A stretch of 64,000 bases of DNA from the NCBI RefSeq assembly GCF_019430885.1, contig NZ_JAHYBZ010000004.1, positions 248,001-312,000 of the forward strand, read 5' to 3'. Shown here one piece after another: positions 8,941 to 17,900 of the stretch. The notes beneath the pieces were generated by a model. It searched no databases, was not told where the DNA came from, and worked only from the letters and a program-made list of their open reading frames with translations. Each line of letters starts with the position of its first letter. The stretch's first letter is position 1. The translations under genes were made by a program, and so were the position numbers. The stretch comes from Roseomonas alba (GTDB lineage Bacteria; Pseudomonadota; Alphaproteobacteria; Acetobacterales; Acetobacteraceae).

Positions 8941-10071
8941 TCACCCAGTCGGGGGCGGCCCCATTCGGATCGTGGCCGCGTCCCACAGCACCTGCGCCCC
9001 GATGTCGCGCAGCCTGCGACACCCGGTCAGCGCCATCGCGACCTCGAATTCGGCGCGCAGCATCTGCACCGCATGGGCGACGCCCGCCGGCCCCGCCACC
9101 GCCAGGGCATGAACATAGGGCCGCCCGATCAACACCGCCGTCGCGCCGAGAGCGAGCGCCTTCAGCACATCCGTCCCACGCCGGATGCCGCCATCCATCA
9201 GCACCGGCACGCGCCCAGCCACGGCCCCGGCGACGACCGGCAATGCCTCGATCGACGCCGGCAGCGTGTCGAGCACACGCCCGCCATGGTTCGACACGAT
9301 GATGCCGTCCGCGCCCTCGGCGATCGCGCGCTCGGCGTCTTCCGGCGCCGTGATCCCCTTGACCAGCAGAGGCAGACGCGTGGCGGCGCGCAGGCGCGCA
9401 ACATCCGCCCAGCGCGCGGCGGTATCGATGAAACCGTTGAAGATCAGGCTCTCGCCGAGTCGTGCGCACGGCACGGGTCCCGGCCGGGCGCCGTGCAGAT
9501 GCGCAGCCGGCCCGAACATCCCCGGCGCCACGCCGGCCCGGCGTTCCCGGTCGCGCATGCCACTGACCGGCGCGTCGGCGGTCAGCACGATGGCCTTGGC
9601 CCCGGCCCGTTCCGCCCGTGCGACCAGGCCCAGGGTGAAGTCGCGATCATGCTGGATGTAGAGCTGGAACCAGAAACTGCCACCCGTCGCGGCTGTCGCG
9701 ATCTCCTCCACCGCAGCATCCGATTCCGTGCTGACGACGAAGCCGGCCCGCGCACCCACTGCCCCCACGGCCGTCGCGAGTTCCGCCTGCGGGCAGGCCA
9801 GCCCGTGATGCGCGACCGGGGCGAGCAGGATCGGATGCGCGAAGGTTTCGCCGAACAGGTCGAGCCGCGTGTCGCCCCCCGCCAGATCGGCGAAGACACG
9901 TCCCTTCAGCCGGATCGCTTCGAAAGCCTCGCGATTGCGCCGCAGCGTGATCTCATCGGCGGCGCCTCCGGCGACATACGCCCAGGCCTGCTCCGACAGC
10001 CGACCCCGCGCGTGGCGCTCGTAATCCGCCAGGCTCGCCACATCGGCGGGGATCTGGAAGCGACCGCTCAT
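8941..10071 (-). CDS. FMN-dependent alpha-hydroxy-acid oxidase/dehydrogenase
   Basis: A 376-residue TIM-barrel flavoprotein of the glycolate oxidase/lactate dehydrogenase (LldD, MdlB) family. Motifs include the substrate-facing LPLLVKGI Lys, the active-site SNHGGRVLDT with catalytic His and Arg, and the FMN-phosphate segment DGGIRRGTDVLKALALGA followed by IGRP. It oxidises an L-2-hydroxy acid to the 2-oxo acid; the actual substrate cannot be read from the sequence. The C-terminus lacks a membrane anchor. The start at 10071 is divergent from the amidohydrolase gene (88 bases apart). It sits between siderophore uptake and synthesis genes, with no proven link to either. Confidence 0.85.
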   Translation of the reverse strand: MSGRFQIPADVASLADYERHARGRLSEQAWAYVAGGAADEITLRRNREAFEAIRLKGRVFADLAGGDTRLDLFGETFAHPILLAPVAHHGLACPQAELATAVGAVGARAGFVVSTESDAAVEEIATAATGGSFWFQLYIQHDRDFTLGLVARAERAGAKAIVLTADAPVSGMRDRERRAGVAPGMFGPAAHLHGARPGPVPCARLGESLIFNGFIDTAARWADVARLRAATRLPLLVKGITAPEDAERAIAEGADGIIVSNHGGRVLDTLPASIEALPVVAGAVAGRVPVLMDGGIRRGTDVLKALALGATAVLIGRPYVHALAVAGPAGVAHAVQMLRAEFEVAMALTGCRRLRDIGAQVLWDAATIRMGPPPTG

Positions 10072-10158
10072 CGCCGGCGATGGCCCCCGCCCTTTCCTTC
10101 GGCTGCCTGTTGGTCGAGACTGCGTCGCATCCGCATCCACTACCCACGGGGCGCCCGC

Positions 10159-11346
10159 GTGTCCAATTCCCTGCTGCCCATGCTCCGCCGCCACGAGGCC
10201 GAGCTGATCGCCATCCGCCACGACCTGCACCGGCACCCCGAGCTGGGCTTCGCGGAAAGCCGCACCGCCGCCATCGTCGCGAAGGCGCTGCGCGGCTGGG
10301 GTATCGAGGTCGCGGAAGGCATCGCCCGCACCGGCGTCGTTGGCACCATTCGCGGCCGGCGCGGCGGGTCGCGGGCCATCGCGCTGCGCGCCGACATGGA
10401 CGCCCTGCCCATCGCCGAGGCGACCGGCCTGCCCTACTCCTCCGCCAATCCGGGCGTCATGCATGCCTGCGGCCATGACGGGCATACGACGATGCTGCTC
10501 GGCGCCGCCCGGCACCTCGCCGAGAATCCGGATTTCGAGGGCACCGTCCACCTGATCTTCCAGCCGGCCGAGGAGGGCCTCGGCGGCGGCCGGCTGATGG
10601 TCGAGGAGGGGCTGTTCGACCGCTTCCCGGTCGATGCTGTCTTCGGCATGCACAACGAGCCCGGCCTGGCGCTCGGGAAATTCGGCATCCGCGTCGGGCC
10701 GATGCTGGCCAATGTCGATACCTGGTCCGTCGTCTTCCGCGGATCGGGCGGCCACGGGGCCGTACCGCACCGCGCGACCGACCCGACTCAATCCCTGGCG
10801 CAGTTCGTCGGCACGCTGCAATCGGTGATCGGCCGCAATGTCCCGCCCGGCCAGACCGCGGTGCTCAGCGTCGGCCACATCGCCGCCGGCGACGCCCGCG
10901 CCCCCAACGTCATCCCCGCCGAGGTGACGCTCTCCGGCACCGGCCGGTCCTTCCTGCCCGCGGTGCGGGAGGTAATGGAACGCCGGCTGCGCGAGATCGC
11001 CTCGGCCGCCGCCCTCGCCCATGGCTGCACGGCCGAGATCGTCTATCGCCACGACTACCCGGCTCTAGTGAACACGGCGGATGAGGTCGCCCTAGCCGCC
11101 CGCGCCGCGACCGCGCTGGTCGGCGCCGGGGCCGTGAACGCCGACTATCCCCCCATCACCGCCGGCGAGGACTTCGCCTACATGCTCCAGAAGCGTCCTG
11201 GCGCCTTCATCCTGGCGGGCAATGGGGTCGCCCCGGACGGAACCTTCCACCACGTCCACACCCCCCGCTTCGACTTCAACGACGGGCTGCTGGCACTGGG
11301 GGCGGCGTATTGGGTCAGCCTGGTGGAGCATGCGCTGGGCGGGTGA
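10159..11346 (+). CDS. M20D amidohydrolase (hippurate hydrolase/IAA-amino-acid hydrolase type)
   Basis: A 395-residue metallopeptidase-fold amidohydrolase of family M20D. Features are RHDLHRHPELGF at the N-terminus, the metal-binding HACGHDGHT motif, PAEEG with the catalytic Glu, and a C-terminal AGEDFAYM segment; a lid/dimerisation domain lies between. Such enzymes cleave N-acyl or aryl amides of amino acids. Start GTG 10159 or ATG 10180 are both possible. The neighbourhood raises the idea of a role in processing an acyl-amide siderophore intermediate or breakdown product, but the family is catabolic in most genomes, so that is inference only. Confidence 0.85.
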   Translation: MSNSLLPMLRRHEAELIAIRHDLHRHPELGFAESRTAAIVAKALRGWGIEVAEGIARTGVVGTIRGRRGGSRAIALRADMDALPIAEATGLPYSSANPGVMHACGHDGHTTMLLGAARHLAENPDFEGTVHLIFQPAEEGLGGGRLMVEEGLFDRFPVDAVFGMHNEPGLALGKFGIRVGPMLANVDTWSVVFRGSGGHGAVPHRATDPTQSLAQFVGTLQSVIGRNVPPGQTAVLSVGHIAAGDARAPNVIPAEVTLSGTGRSFLPAVREVMERRLREIASAAALAHGCTAEIVYRHDYPALVNTADEVALAARAATALVGAGAVNADYPPITAGEDFAYMLQKRPGAFILAGNGVAPDGTFHHVHTPRFDFNDGLLALGAAYWVSLVEHALGG

Positions 11347-11348
11347 GT

Positions 11349-11730
11349 GCGGAACGGCGCCACGGTTGCAGCGGGGCGGGCTCTGTCCCTCCCCGAGCCC
11401 CAAGGCGGCCAATGGCCTTCCTGGCGACCAGCCTGCTTTCGCAGTCGCCGTTGGGGGGCGCGCCGCCCCTCCAAACCATCCCGCCAAGTACCTGGAGCAC
11501 TTGGAACGCAATCTGTTTGGTACTGGACGCGACGGACATATCGCCCCCGCAAGGCGCGCATCGTGCGCGAGAGCGGGTCTCGGCGCCATTCTGCCAGCAG
11601 CGCATGGCGCCAAGTATCGGTTTCCAAAGGCCCTGTGGACGGTGGCTCCCCATTGACGTTGCGAGGCAACGTCAATGGGATCCCGTGGCGGGGTGAGGTT
11701 TGGAGAGGGGCGGCGCCCCTCTCCAATGCG
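11349..11730. repeat. Composite intergenic hairpin repeat, family A, copy 1
   Basis: A non-coding stretch built of inverted repeats. It includes a core starting TGGAGCACTTGGAACGCAAT near 11493, a perfect 14-bp stem CCCATTGACGTTGC at 11649-11662 with its partner at 11666-11679, and a closing GAGAGGGGC/GCCCCTCTC hairpin near 11703-11724. The same parts recur at 35.1, 40.7, 51.7 and 60.7 kb. It follows the M20D gene and may terminate its transcript. Short ORFs drawn through it are not believable. Confidence 0.8.
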
Positions 11731-11769
11731 CCCCCTCCCCAGGCATTCCCGTCATGCAGCGGCTTGAAG

Positions 11770-11786
11770 TTGCGAATGATCCGCAA
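11770..11786. promoter_or_regulatory. Fur-like operator of siderophore biosynthesis operon
   Basis: TTGCGAATGATCCGCAA is an inverted repeat with TTGCG/CGCAA arms and an ATGAT centre, 75 bases upstream of the exporter ATG at 11862. It shares the TTGCGA-T-AT pattern with the site at 24654, consistent with iron control of the biosynthesis genes. Confidence 0.6.
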
Positions 11787-11861
11787 TCTTGCCTATACCG
11801 CCGCAGCGCCGGATCGGCCGGTCGCGTGGATCGGGATGGCGCATCGGGGAAGGATGGCGTG

Positions 11862-13082
11862 ATGGCGAAAGTGGGGACCGAGGCTGACCCTGCGCCACGC
11901 GACGGGCTGCTCTTCACCCTCATGGTCGCCGTCTTCTCGGGCAGCATGGCGATGATGGCCTTCGTCGCGCTGATTGGCCCGATCGCACGCGTCACCGGGC
12001 TGCAACCCTGGCAGGCGGGATTCGCCGTCGCTGCCTCCGGCGTCATGTGGATGGTCAGCGCCCGTCCCTGGGGCCTGGCGAGCGACCGGCTCGGCCGCCG
12101 CCCGGTTCTGATCGCCGGCGCGGTGGGCTTCGCCCTCGCCTATTGGGCGCTGTGCCTCTTCGTTGATGCACTGCTGCGCTGGCAGGTGCCGGTGCTCGTC
12201 GCCTTCCTCGGCCTCACCATCGGGCGCGCGCTGGTGGGCGGCGCCTATGCCGCCATCCCCGCCGCGAGCGGCGCACTGATCGCCGACCGGGTGGAGCCGG
12301 CACGGCGGGCTTCGGCCATGGCCGCGCTCGGGACCGGCAGCGGGGCGGGGCTGGTGGCGGGGCCGGCGCTCGCGGCGCTGCTGGTGCCCTATGGGCTCAG
12401 CCTGCCGCTGGTCGCGACGGCGATCCTGCCGCTCATCGCGCTGGCCGCGCTGTGGTGGAAGGTCCCGGCGACGCCGCCCAAGCCCATGCCGCAGCGCCAT
12501 CGCCTGGCGCTGACCGATGCGCGGCTGCGCCATCCGCTCGCCATCGCCTTCACCGCCATGTTCAGCGTCTCCATCGCCCAGGTCAGCATCGGCTTCTACG
12601 CCATGGACCGGCTGGGCCTGTCGCCCGAGGCCGCGGCGCAGGCCGCCGGCACGGCGCTGATGCTGGTGGGCGTCGCGCTGGTGCTCTCGCAGACTGTCGC
12701 GGCACGCCGGCCCATCGCGCCGGCGCGCATGGTGCAGCTCGGCGCACTGGTCGCCGGAATCGGCTTCGGCGCCGTGATGCTGGCGGATCGAAGCTGGATC
12801 CTCAGCGCCTGCTACTTCGTCGCCGCGCTCGGCATGGGTTGGGTGTTCCCCGGCTTCGCGGCGCTGACCGCCAATGCGGTGGGCCCTGCCGAACAGGGTG
12901 GCGCGGCGGGCGCGGCGGGTGCCGCGCAGGGCCTCGGCATGGTGGTCGGGCCGCTGGCGGGGACGCTGCTCTACGCGCTGGCGCCGGGCCTGCCCTACCT
13001 GCTCGCCGGGCTGCTGTTGCTCGGTGTCTCGGCCTCGCTGTGGTGGGTGCCGCGCCGCGTCGCGCGCGGTGCCGCGCCATGA
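11862..13082 (+). CDS. MFS transporter, probable siderophore exporter
   Basis: A 406-residue major facilitator with about twelve hydrophobic helices, including the loop 2-3 type motif GLASDRLGRRPVL near residues 67-79 and a second SDR/DRVEPARR-like loop. It is the first gene after the Fur-like box and overlaps nothing upstream; the dihydroxybenzoate ligase begins 28 bases after its stop. EntS plays the matching role in enterobactin producers, so export of the finished siderophore is the natural inference. Sequence alone would only say drug/metabolite MFS. ATG 11862 is chosen because upstream frames are short and broken and GGGGAAGG precedes it. Confidence 0.8.
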   Translation: MAKVGTEADPAPRDGLLFTLMVAVFSGSMAMMAFVALIGPIARVTGLQPWQAGFAVAASGVMWMVSARPWGLASDRLGRRPVLIAGAVGFALAYWALCLFVDALLRWQVPVLVAFLGLTIGRALVGGAYAAIPAASGALIADRVEPARRASAMAALGTGSGAGLVAGPALAALLVPYGLSLPLVATAILPLIALAALWWKVPATPPKPMPQRHRLALTDARLRHPLAIAFTAMFSVSIAQVSIGFYAMDRLGLSPEAAAQAAGTALMLVGVALVLSQTVAARRPIAPARMVQLGALVAGIGFGAVMLADRSWILSACYFVAALGMGWVFPGFAALTANAVGPAEQGGAAGAAGAAQGLGMVVGPLAGTLLYALAPGLPYLLAGLLLLGVSASLWWVPRRVARGAAP

Positions 13083-13110
13083 CCCTTCACGCCTCTATCG
13101 GAACGCCGCC

Positions 13111-14742
13111 GTGCTCCCACTGAAACAGGTCTGGCCAGAGGAATTCGCCGCGCGCTATCGCGCCGCCGGATATTGGCGCGGCGAGACCTTCCCCGGCTTC
13201 CTGCGCGCCCGCGTTGAAGAACGCCCCGAGGCGGAGGCGATCATCGCCGGCGATGTGCGCTGGACCTATGGCGAACTCTGGTCGCGCGCCGAAACCGCGG
13301 CGGCCGGCTTCCTAGCCCTCGGCCTGCGGCCGGGCGATCGCGTGGTGGTCCAGCTCGGCAACATCCCCGAGTTCTTCTCCGTCGTCTTCGGCCTGTTCCG
13401 CGCGCAGATGGTCCCGGTCTATGCGCTGCCCGGGCATCGCCTGACCGAGATCGCCCATTTCGTCCACAAGGCCGAGGCCGCGGCCTATGTCTGCGCCGAT
13501 CGCGGTGCGGATGGCTTCGATTATCGCGGGCTGGCGCGCGACCTGCGCGCCGGCGCGCCCGATCTGCGGCAGGTGATCGTGGTGGGCGAGGCGGAGGAGT
13601 TCACGCCCCTCGCCGGCCTCGACGGCGACCGCTCCGCCTTGCCGGGCGATCCCGACCCGTCCTCGGTGGCGTTCCTGCAGATTTCCGGCGGCACCACGGG
13701 GCTGTCGAAGCTGATCCCGCGCACGCATGACGACTACATCTACAGCTTCCGCGCCTCCAACGAGATCTGCGGCGTGACGGCGGACAGCGTCCACCTGATC
13801 GCCCTGCCGGCAGCGCACAATTTCCCGATGTCCTCGCCGGGGCATATGGGGTCGCTGCATGCAGGCGGGCGCGTCGTGCTGGCGCCCTCGCCGAGCCCCG
13901 ATATCTGCTTCCCGATCATCGCGCGGGAGAAGGTGACGATCAGCGGCCTGGTGCCGCCGCTCGCGCTGCTCTGGGCACAATCGGCGCCGGCGTCGAAGCA
14001 CGACCTGTCGAGCCTGAAGGTGCTGCTCGTAGGCGGTGCCAAGCTGACGCCCGAGGCCGCGCGCCGTGTGCAGGACGCCCTGCCCGCCTGCCGCCTGCAA
14101 CAGGTCTTCGGCATGGCCGAGGGGCTGGTGAACTACACGCGGCTCGACGACCCGGATTCCACCGTGCTGGAAACCCAGGGCCGCCCGATCAGCCCGGATG
14201 ACGAGGTGCTGATCCTCGACGACCAGGGCAATCCGGTGCCGGAGGGCCAGCCCGGCAACCTGCTCGCACGCGGTCCGTACACCATCCGCGCCTACCACAA
14301 TGACGACACCGCCAATGCGCGGTCCTTCACGCTGGACGGCTTCTACCGCACCGGCGACATCGTCTGCCGCACGCCCGGGGGCTACCTGGTCGTCCAGGGC
14401 CGCGCCGGCGACCACATCAACCGCGCCGGCGAGAAGATCTCGGCCGAGGAGATCGAGGACCATCTCCTGGCCCATCCCAACGTCTTCGACGCGGCGGTGG
14501 TGTCGGTGCCGGACGAGTATCTCGGCGAACGGTCCTGCGCCTTCATCATCCCGCGCGGGGAGAAGCCACGCGCGGCGGCGATCAAAGCCTGGATGCGCGG
14601 CCGAGCCATCGCCGAGTTCAAGGTGCCGGACCAGGTGGTGCTGGTGGACAGCTTCGAGACCACCGCCGCCGGCAAGATCAGCCGCAAGGAGCTGCGTGCC
14701 CGGCTGCGCGCGAAGCTGCTGGCCGAGGAAGCCGCACAGTGA
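13111..14742 (+). CDS. entE: 2,3-dihydroxybenzoate-AMP ligase (EntE/DhbE-like)
   Basis: A 543-residue stand-alone aryl-adenylating enzyme, close in length to DhbE (539). It activates 2,3-dihydroxybenzoate with ATP and loads it on the aryl carrier protein encoded next. The acid-binding pocket motif reads HNFPMSSPG: Asn then Phe, with Ser where salicylate-specific YbtE has Cys, so dihydroxybenzoate is predicted over salicylate. Other landmarks are ISGGTTGLSKLIPRTH (P-loop) and QQVFGMAEGLVNYTRLDDP, nearly the same as EntE, and the C-terminal Lys in AAGKISRKEL. The GTG at 13111 is chosen because it gives the family N-terminus (LPLKQVWPEEF); no in-frame ATG fits. The stop overlaps the carrier-protein GTG. 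Confidence 0.92.
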   Translation: MLPLKQVWPEEFAARYRAAGYWRGETFPGFLRARVEERPEAEAIIAGDVRWTYGELWSRAETAAAGFLALGLRPGDRVVVQLGNIPEFFSVVFGLFRAQMVPVYALPGHRLTEIAHFVHKAEAAAYVCADRGADGFDYRGLARDLRAGAPDLRQVIVVGEAEEFTPLAGLDGDRSALPGDPDPSSVAFLQISGGTTGLSKLIPRTHDDYIYSFRASNEICGVTADSVHLIALPAAHNFPMSSPGHMGSLHAGGRVVLAPSPSPDICFPIIAREKVTISGLVPPLALLWAQSAPASKHDLSSLKVLLVGGAKLTPEAARRVQDALPACRLQQVFGMAEGLVNYTRLDDPDSTVLETQGRPISPDDEVLILDDQGNPVPEGQPGNLLARGPYTIRAYHNDDTANARSFTLDGFYRTGDIVCRTPGGYLVVQGRAGDHINRAGEKISAEEIEDHLLAHPNVFDAAVVSVPDEYLGERSCAFIIPRGEKPRAAAIKAWMRGRAIAEFKVPDQVVLVDSFETTAAGKISRKELRARLRAKLLAEEAAQ

Positions 14743-14984
14743 CGACGATGACGCAAGAGAGCATGCGCGCCGACCTCGCGCGCCTGCTGCGTATGGCACC
14801 GGACGAGATCGAGGAGGACGACAACCTGATCGACCTCGGCCTCGATTCCATGCGGGCGATGTCGCTGCTGACGCGGTGGTCGGAACAGGGCGTGGAACTG
14901 GACCTCGCCGCGGTGGCGGAGACAGTGACGCTGCGTGCCTGGTGGGCCCTGGCCGAGACGGCGATGGCGCGCGCCCATGGCTGA
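14739..14984 (+). CDS. Free-standing aryl carrier protein
   Basis: An 81-residue acyl/aryl carrier domain. The phosphopantetheine attachment Ser lies in LGLDSMR (about residue 37), and the usual four-helix pattern surrounds it. In enterobactin, bacillibactin and vibriobactin systems this domain is normally the C-terminal half of an isochorismatase (EntB, DhbB, VibB); here the isochorismatase half is absent and the carrier stands alone. The GTG start lies inside the ligase stop (GTGA), and the end overlaps the synthetase ATG by eight bases, so all three proteins are translationally coupled and should work together. Confidence 0.9.
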   Translation: MTTMTQESMRADLARLLRMAPDEIEEDDNLIDLGLDSMRAMSLLTRWSEQGVELDLAAVAETVTLRAWWALAETAMARAHG

Positions 14985-17900
14985 CGGTGACGTGCGCGCG
15001 CCGGCCCTGGCGCTGAGCGAGGCGCAGGAAGGCCTGTGGTACGCGCAGCGCCTCGACCCCGGCAATCCCGTCTTCAGCACCGGGCACTATCTCGACCTGC
15101 GCGGCGCGCTCGACCTCGAGGCCTTCCGCGCCGCGGTGGACGGCATGGTCGCCGAGGCCGACGCGCTCGCCTTCCGCATCGAGGACGCGCCGACCGGCGT
15201 GACGCAGCGCCCTGACCCGGCGCTGCGGCCTTGGCTCGAGATCGTGGACCTGTCGCGCGACGCCGATCCACTCGCCGCGGCGCGGGCCGAGATGGCGCGC
15301 GACATGGCCAGGCCGGTCGATCCCGCACGTGGGCCGCTGGCCGCGGAACGGCTCTATCGCCTCTCGGAGACGCGTCACCTCTGGTATCACCGCGCCCATC
15401 ACTTGGTGCTGGACGGCTTCGGCACGGAGTTGCTGATGCGTCGTGCGGCTGCGCTCTATGCTGCTCGCGTGACGGGCGCCGATCCCGGCCCGCGCCTCGC
15501 CGCCTTCGACGCCGCCATGGCCGAGGATGCCGCCTACCGCGCATCCCCGCGCCGCGCGAAGGATGCCGCCTATTGGCGTGACGCCATGGCGGATGCGCCT
15601 GATGTCACCAGCATCGGCCAGGGCGTCGCACTGACCGCGCGATCGACGCACCATGCCGCTGCGGCGATCCCCGCCGACACGGCCGCCGCACTGCGCCGCT
15701 TCGCGAACGCGCATGACCTCGCCTGGCCCGATGTGATGACCGCTCTGCTCGGCGCCTATGTCCGCCGCCTGACCGGCGAGGCAGAATCCATCATCGGCGT
15801 CACCTTCATGAACCGCTTCGGCAGTGCCGCGGCGCGCACGCCGGCGACGGTGATGAACGTGCTACCGCTGCGCATCCGATTCGATGAAGCGCAGCCGCTG
15901 GCACAGGGCGTGGACGATGTCGCGACTCAACTTGCGGCCCTGCGCCGCCACGGACGCTATCGCGGCGAGCAGATCCGCCGCGACCTCGGCCGTGTCGGCG
16001 CGGGCCGCCGCCTGCATGGCCCCATCGTCAACATCCAGCCCTATCATGAGCTTCCCACCTTCCCCGGACTGACGGCGGAGCTGCATCTGCTCGGCACGGG
16101 TCCGGTGGACGACATCACGTTCGACCTGCGCGGCGATCCGGCGGCAAACGCCCTGCGCCTCGATGTCGAGGCCAACCCCACCCTCCACAGCGCCGAGGAG
16201 ACCGCCGGCCACGCGGCCCGCGCGGCGCAGTTCCTCGCCGCGGCGCTGGAGGCCGGCGACCTCGCTTCCGTCGCGACCGCGACGCCCGAGGAAGCACAGC
16301 GCTTCGTATTCACGGTGAACGAGACGGCGCATCCGCTGCCGGACACCACCCTCGCTGCGCTGATCGCGCGGAGAATGGCGTCACAGCCGGATGCCGAGGC
16401 GCTGGTCTTCGAGGGCCGCGCGCTGACCTATGCGGAACTCGACCGTCGCAGCGCCGCGCTGGCCGGCACGCTCGCGGCGCGCGACATCGGGCCGGGCGAT
16501 CTCGTCGCCATCGAGCTGGACCGTTCGGTGGACCTCATCGTCGGGCTGCTGGGCGTGATCCGCGCCGGCGCGGCCTATCTGCCGATCGACGCCACGCATC
16601 CGGCGGATCGCATCGCGCGCATCATGAAGGCCGCCGCGCCGCGTGTGCTGCTGTCCCACGCGGCGCTGCCCGGCAGCGTCCCGCTGCTCCCGCCCACCGG
16701 CTGGCCGGAGACCGGCGCCGCGCCGGACGGCCCGGCGCCGAGCGATGCGGCCTATCTTCTCTACACCTCGGGTTCGACCGGCGAGCCGAAGGGCGCCGTC
16801 ATCGAGCATCGCGCCATCGTCAATCGCCTCGAATGGATGGGCGTCCACTACGGCATCGGCCCCGGCGACCGCATCCTGCAGAAGACGCCGGCGACCTTCG
16901 ACGTCTCGGTCTGGGAGTTCTTCCTCCCCTTCCTCTCCGGCGCCACGCTCGTCGTCGCGGCACCCGGCGCGCATCGTGATCCCGCCGCCATCGCCCGGCT
17001 GATCCGCGACCAGCGAATCACGACGGCGCACTTCGTGCCCTCGATGCTCGCCGCCTTCCTCGCGCATCCCGATGCCGCCGGCATTGCCATGACGCGCGTC
17101 TTCTGCTCGGGCGAGGCGCTGACGCCCGATCTGCGCGACCGCTTCCACGCGACGATGACGGCGGAGCTGCACAACCTCTACGGCCCGACCGAGGCCGCCG
17201 TCGATGTCAGCTATTGGAACGCCTCGCGCGGCGACCGCAGCGACCCGATGCCGATCGGCTTCCCCGTTTGGAACACGCGGCTCTACGTGCTCGATGCGGC
17301 GCTGCGACCAGTGCCGCCGGGCGTGACGGGGGATCTCTACATAGCCGGCGTGCAGCTCGCGCGCGGCTATCTTGGCCGGCCGGATCTGACCGAGCGCGCC
17401 TTCATCCCCGACCCCTTCCACCCCGGCGAGCGCATGTACCGCACCGGGGACCTCGCCCGCTTCCGGCCGGATGGCGCGATCCTCTATCTCGGCCGCGCCG
17501 ACGGGCAGGTGAAGCTGCGCGGCCAGCGCCTCGAACTCGGCGAGATCGAGGCGGCGATCGCCTCTTGCCCGCTCGTGCTCCAGAACCGCGTCATCGCGCG
17601 GGAGGACCGGCCGGGCGACAAGCGCCTCGTCGCCTATCTCGTCCCCGCGCCGGACTACGAGACGGAGGATCTGCGCGCCCATGTCGCCGCGCGTGTGCCG
17701 GACTACATGGTGCCCTCGGCCTTCGTCGCGCTCGATTCACTGCCGGTGAACAGCTCCGGCAAGCTCGACCGCAACGCCCTGCCCGTGCCCGACCTGCCGC
17801 AGGGCGCCGGGCGCGAACCGGCGACGGACACGGAACGCCGCGTCGCAGCCCTCTTCGCGGAATGCCTCGGCGTCCCGAAGGTCGGCGCGGATGACGACTT

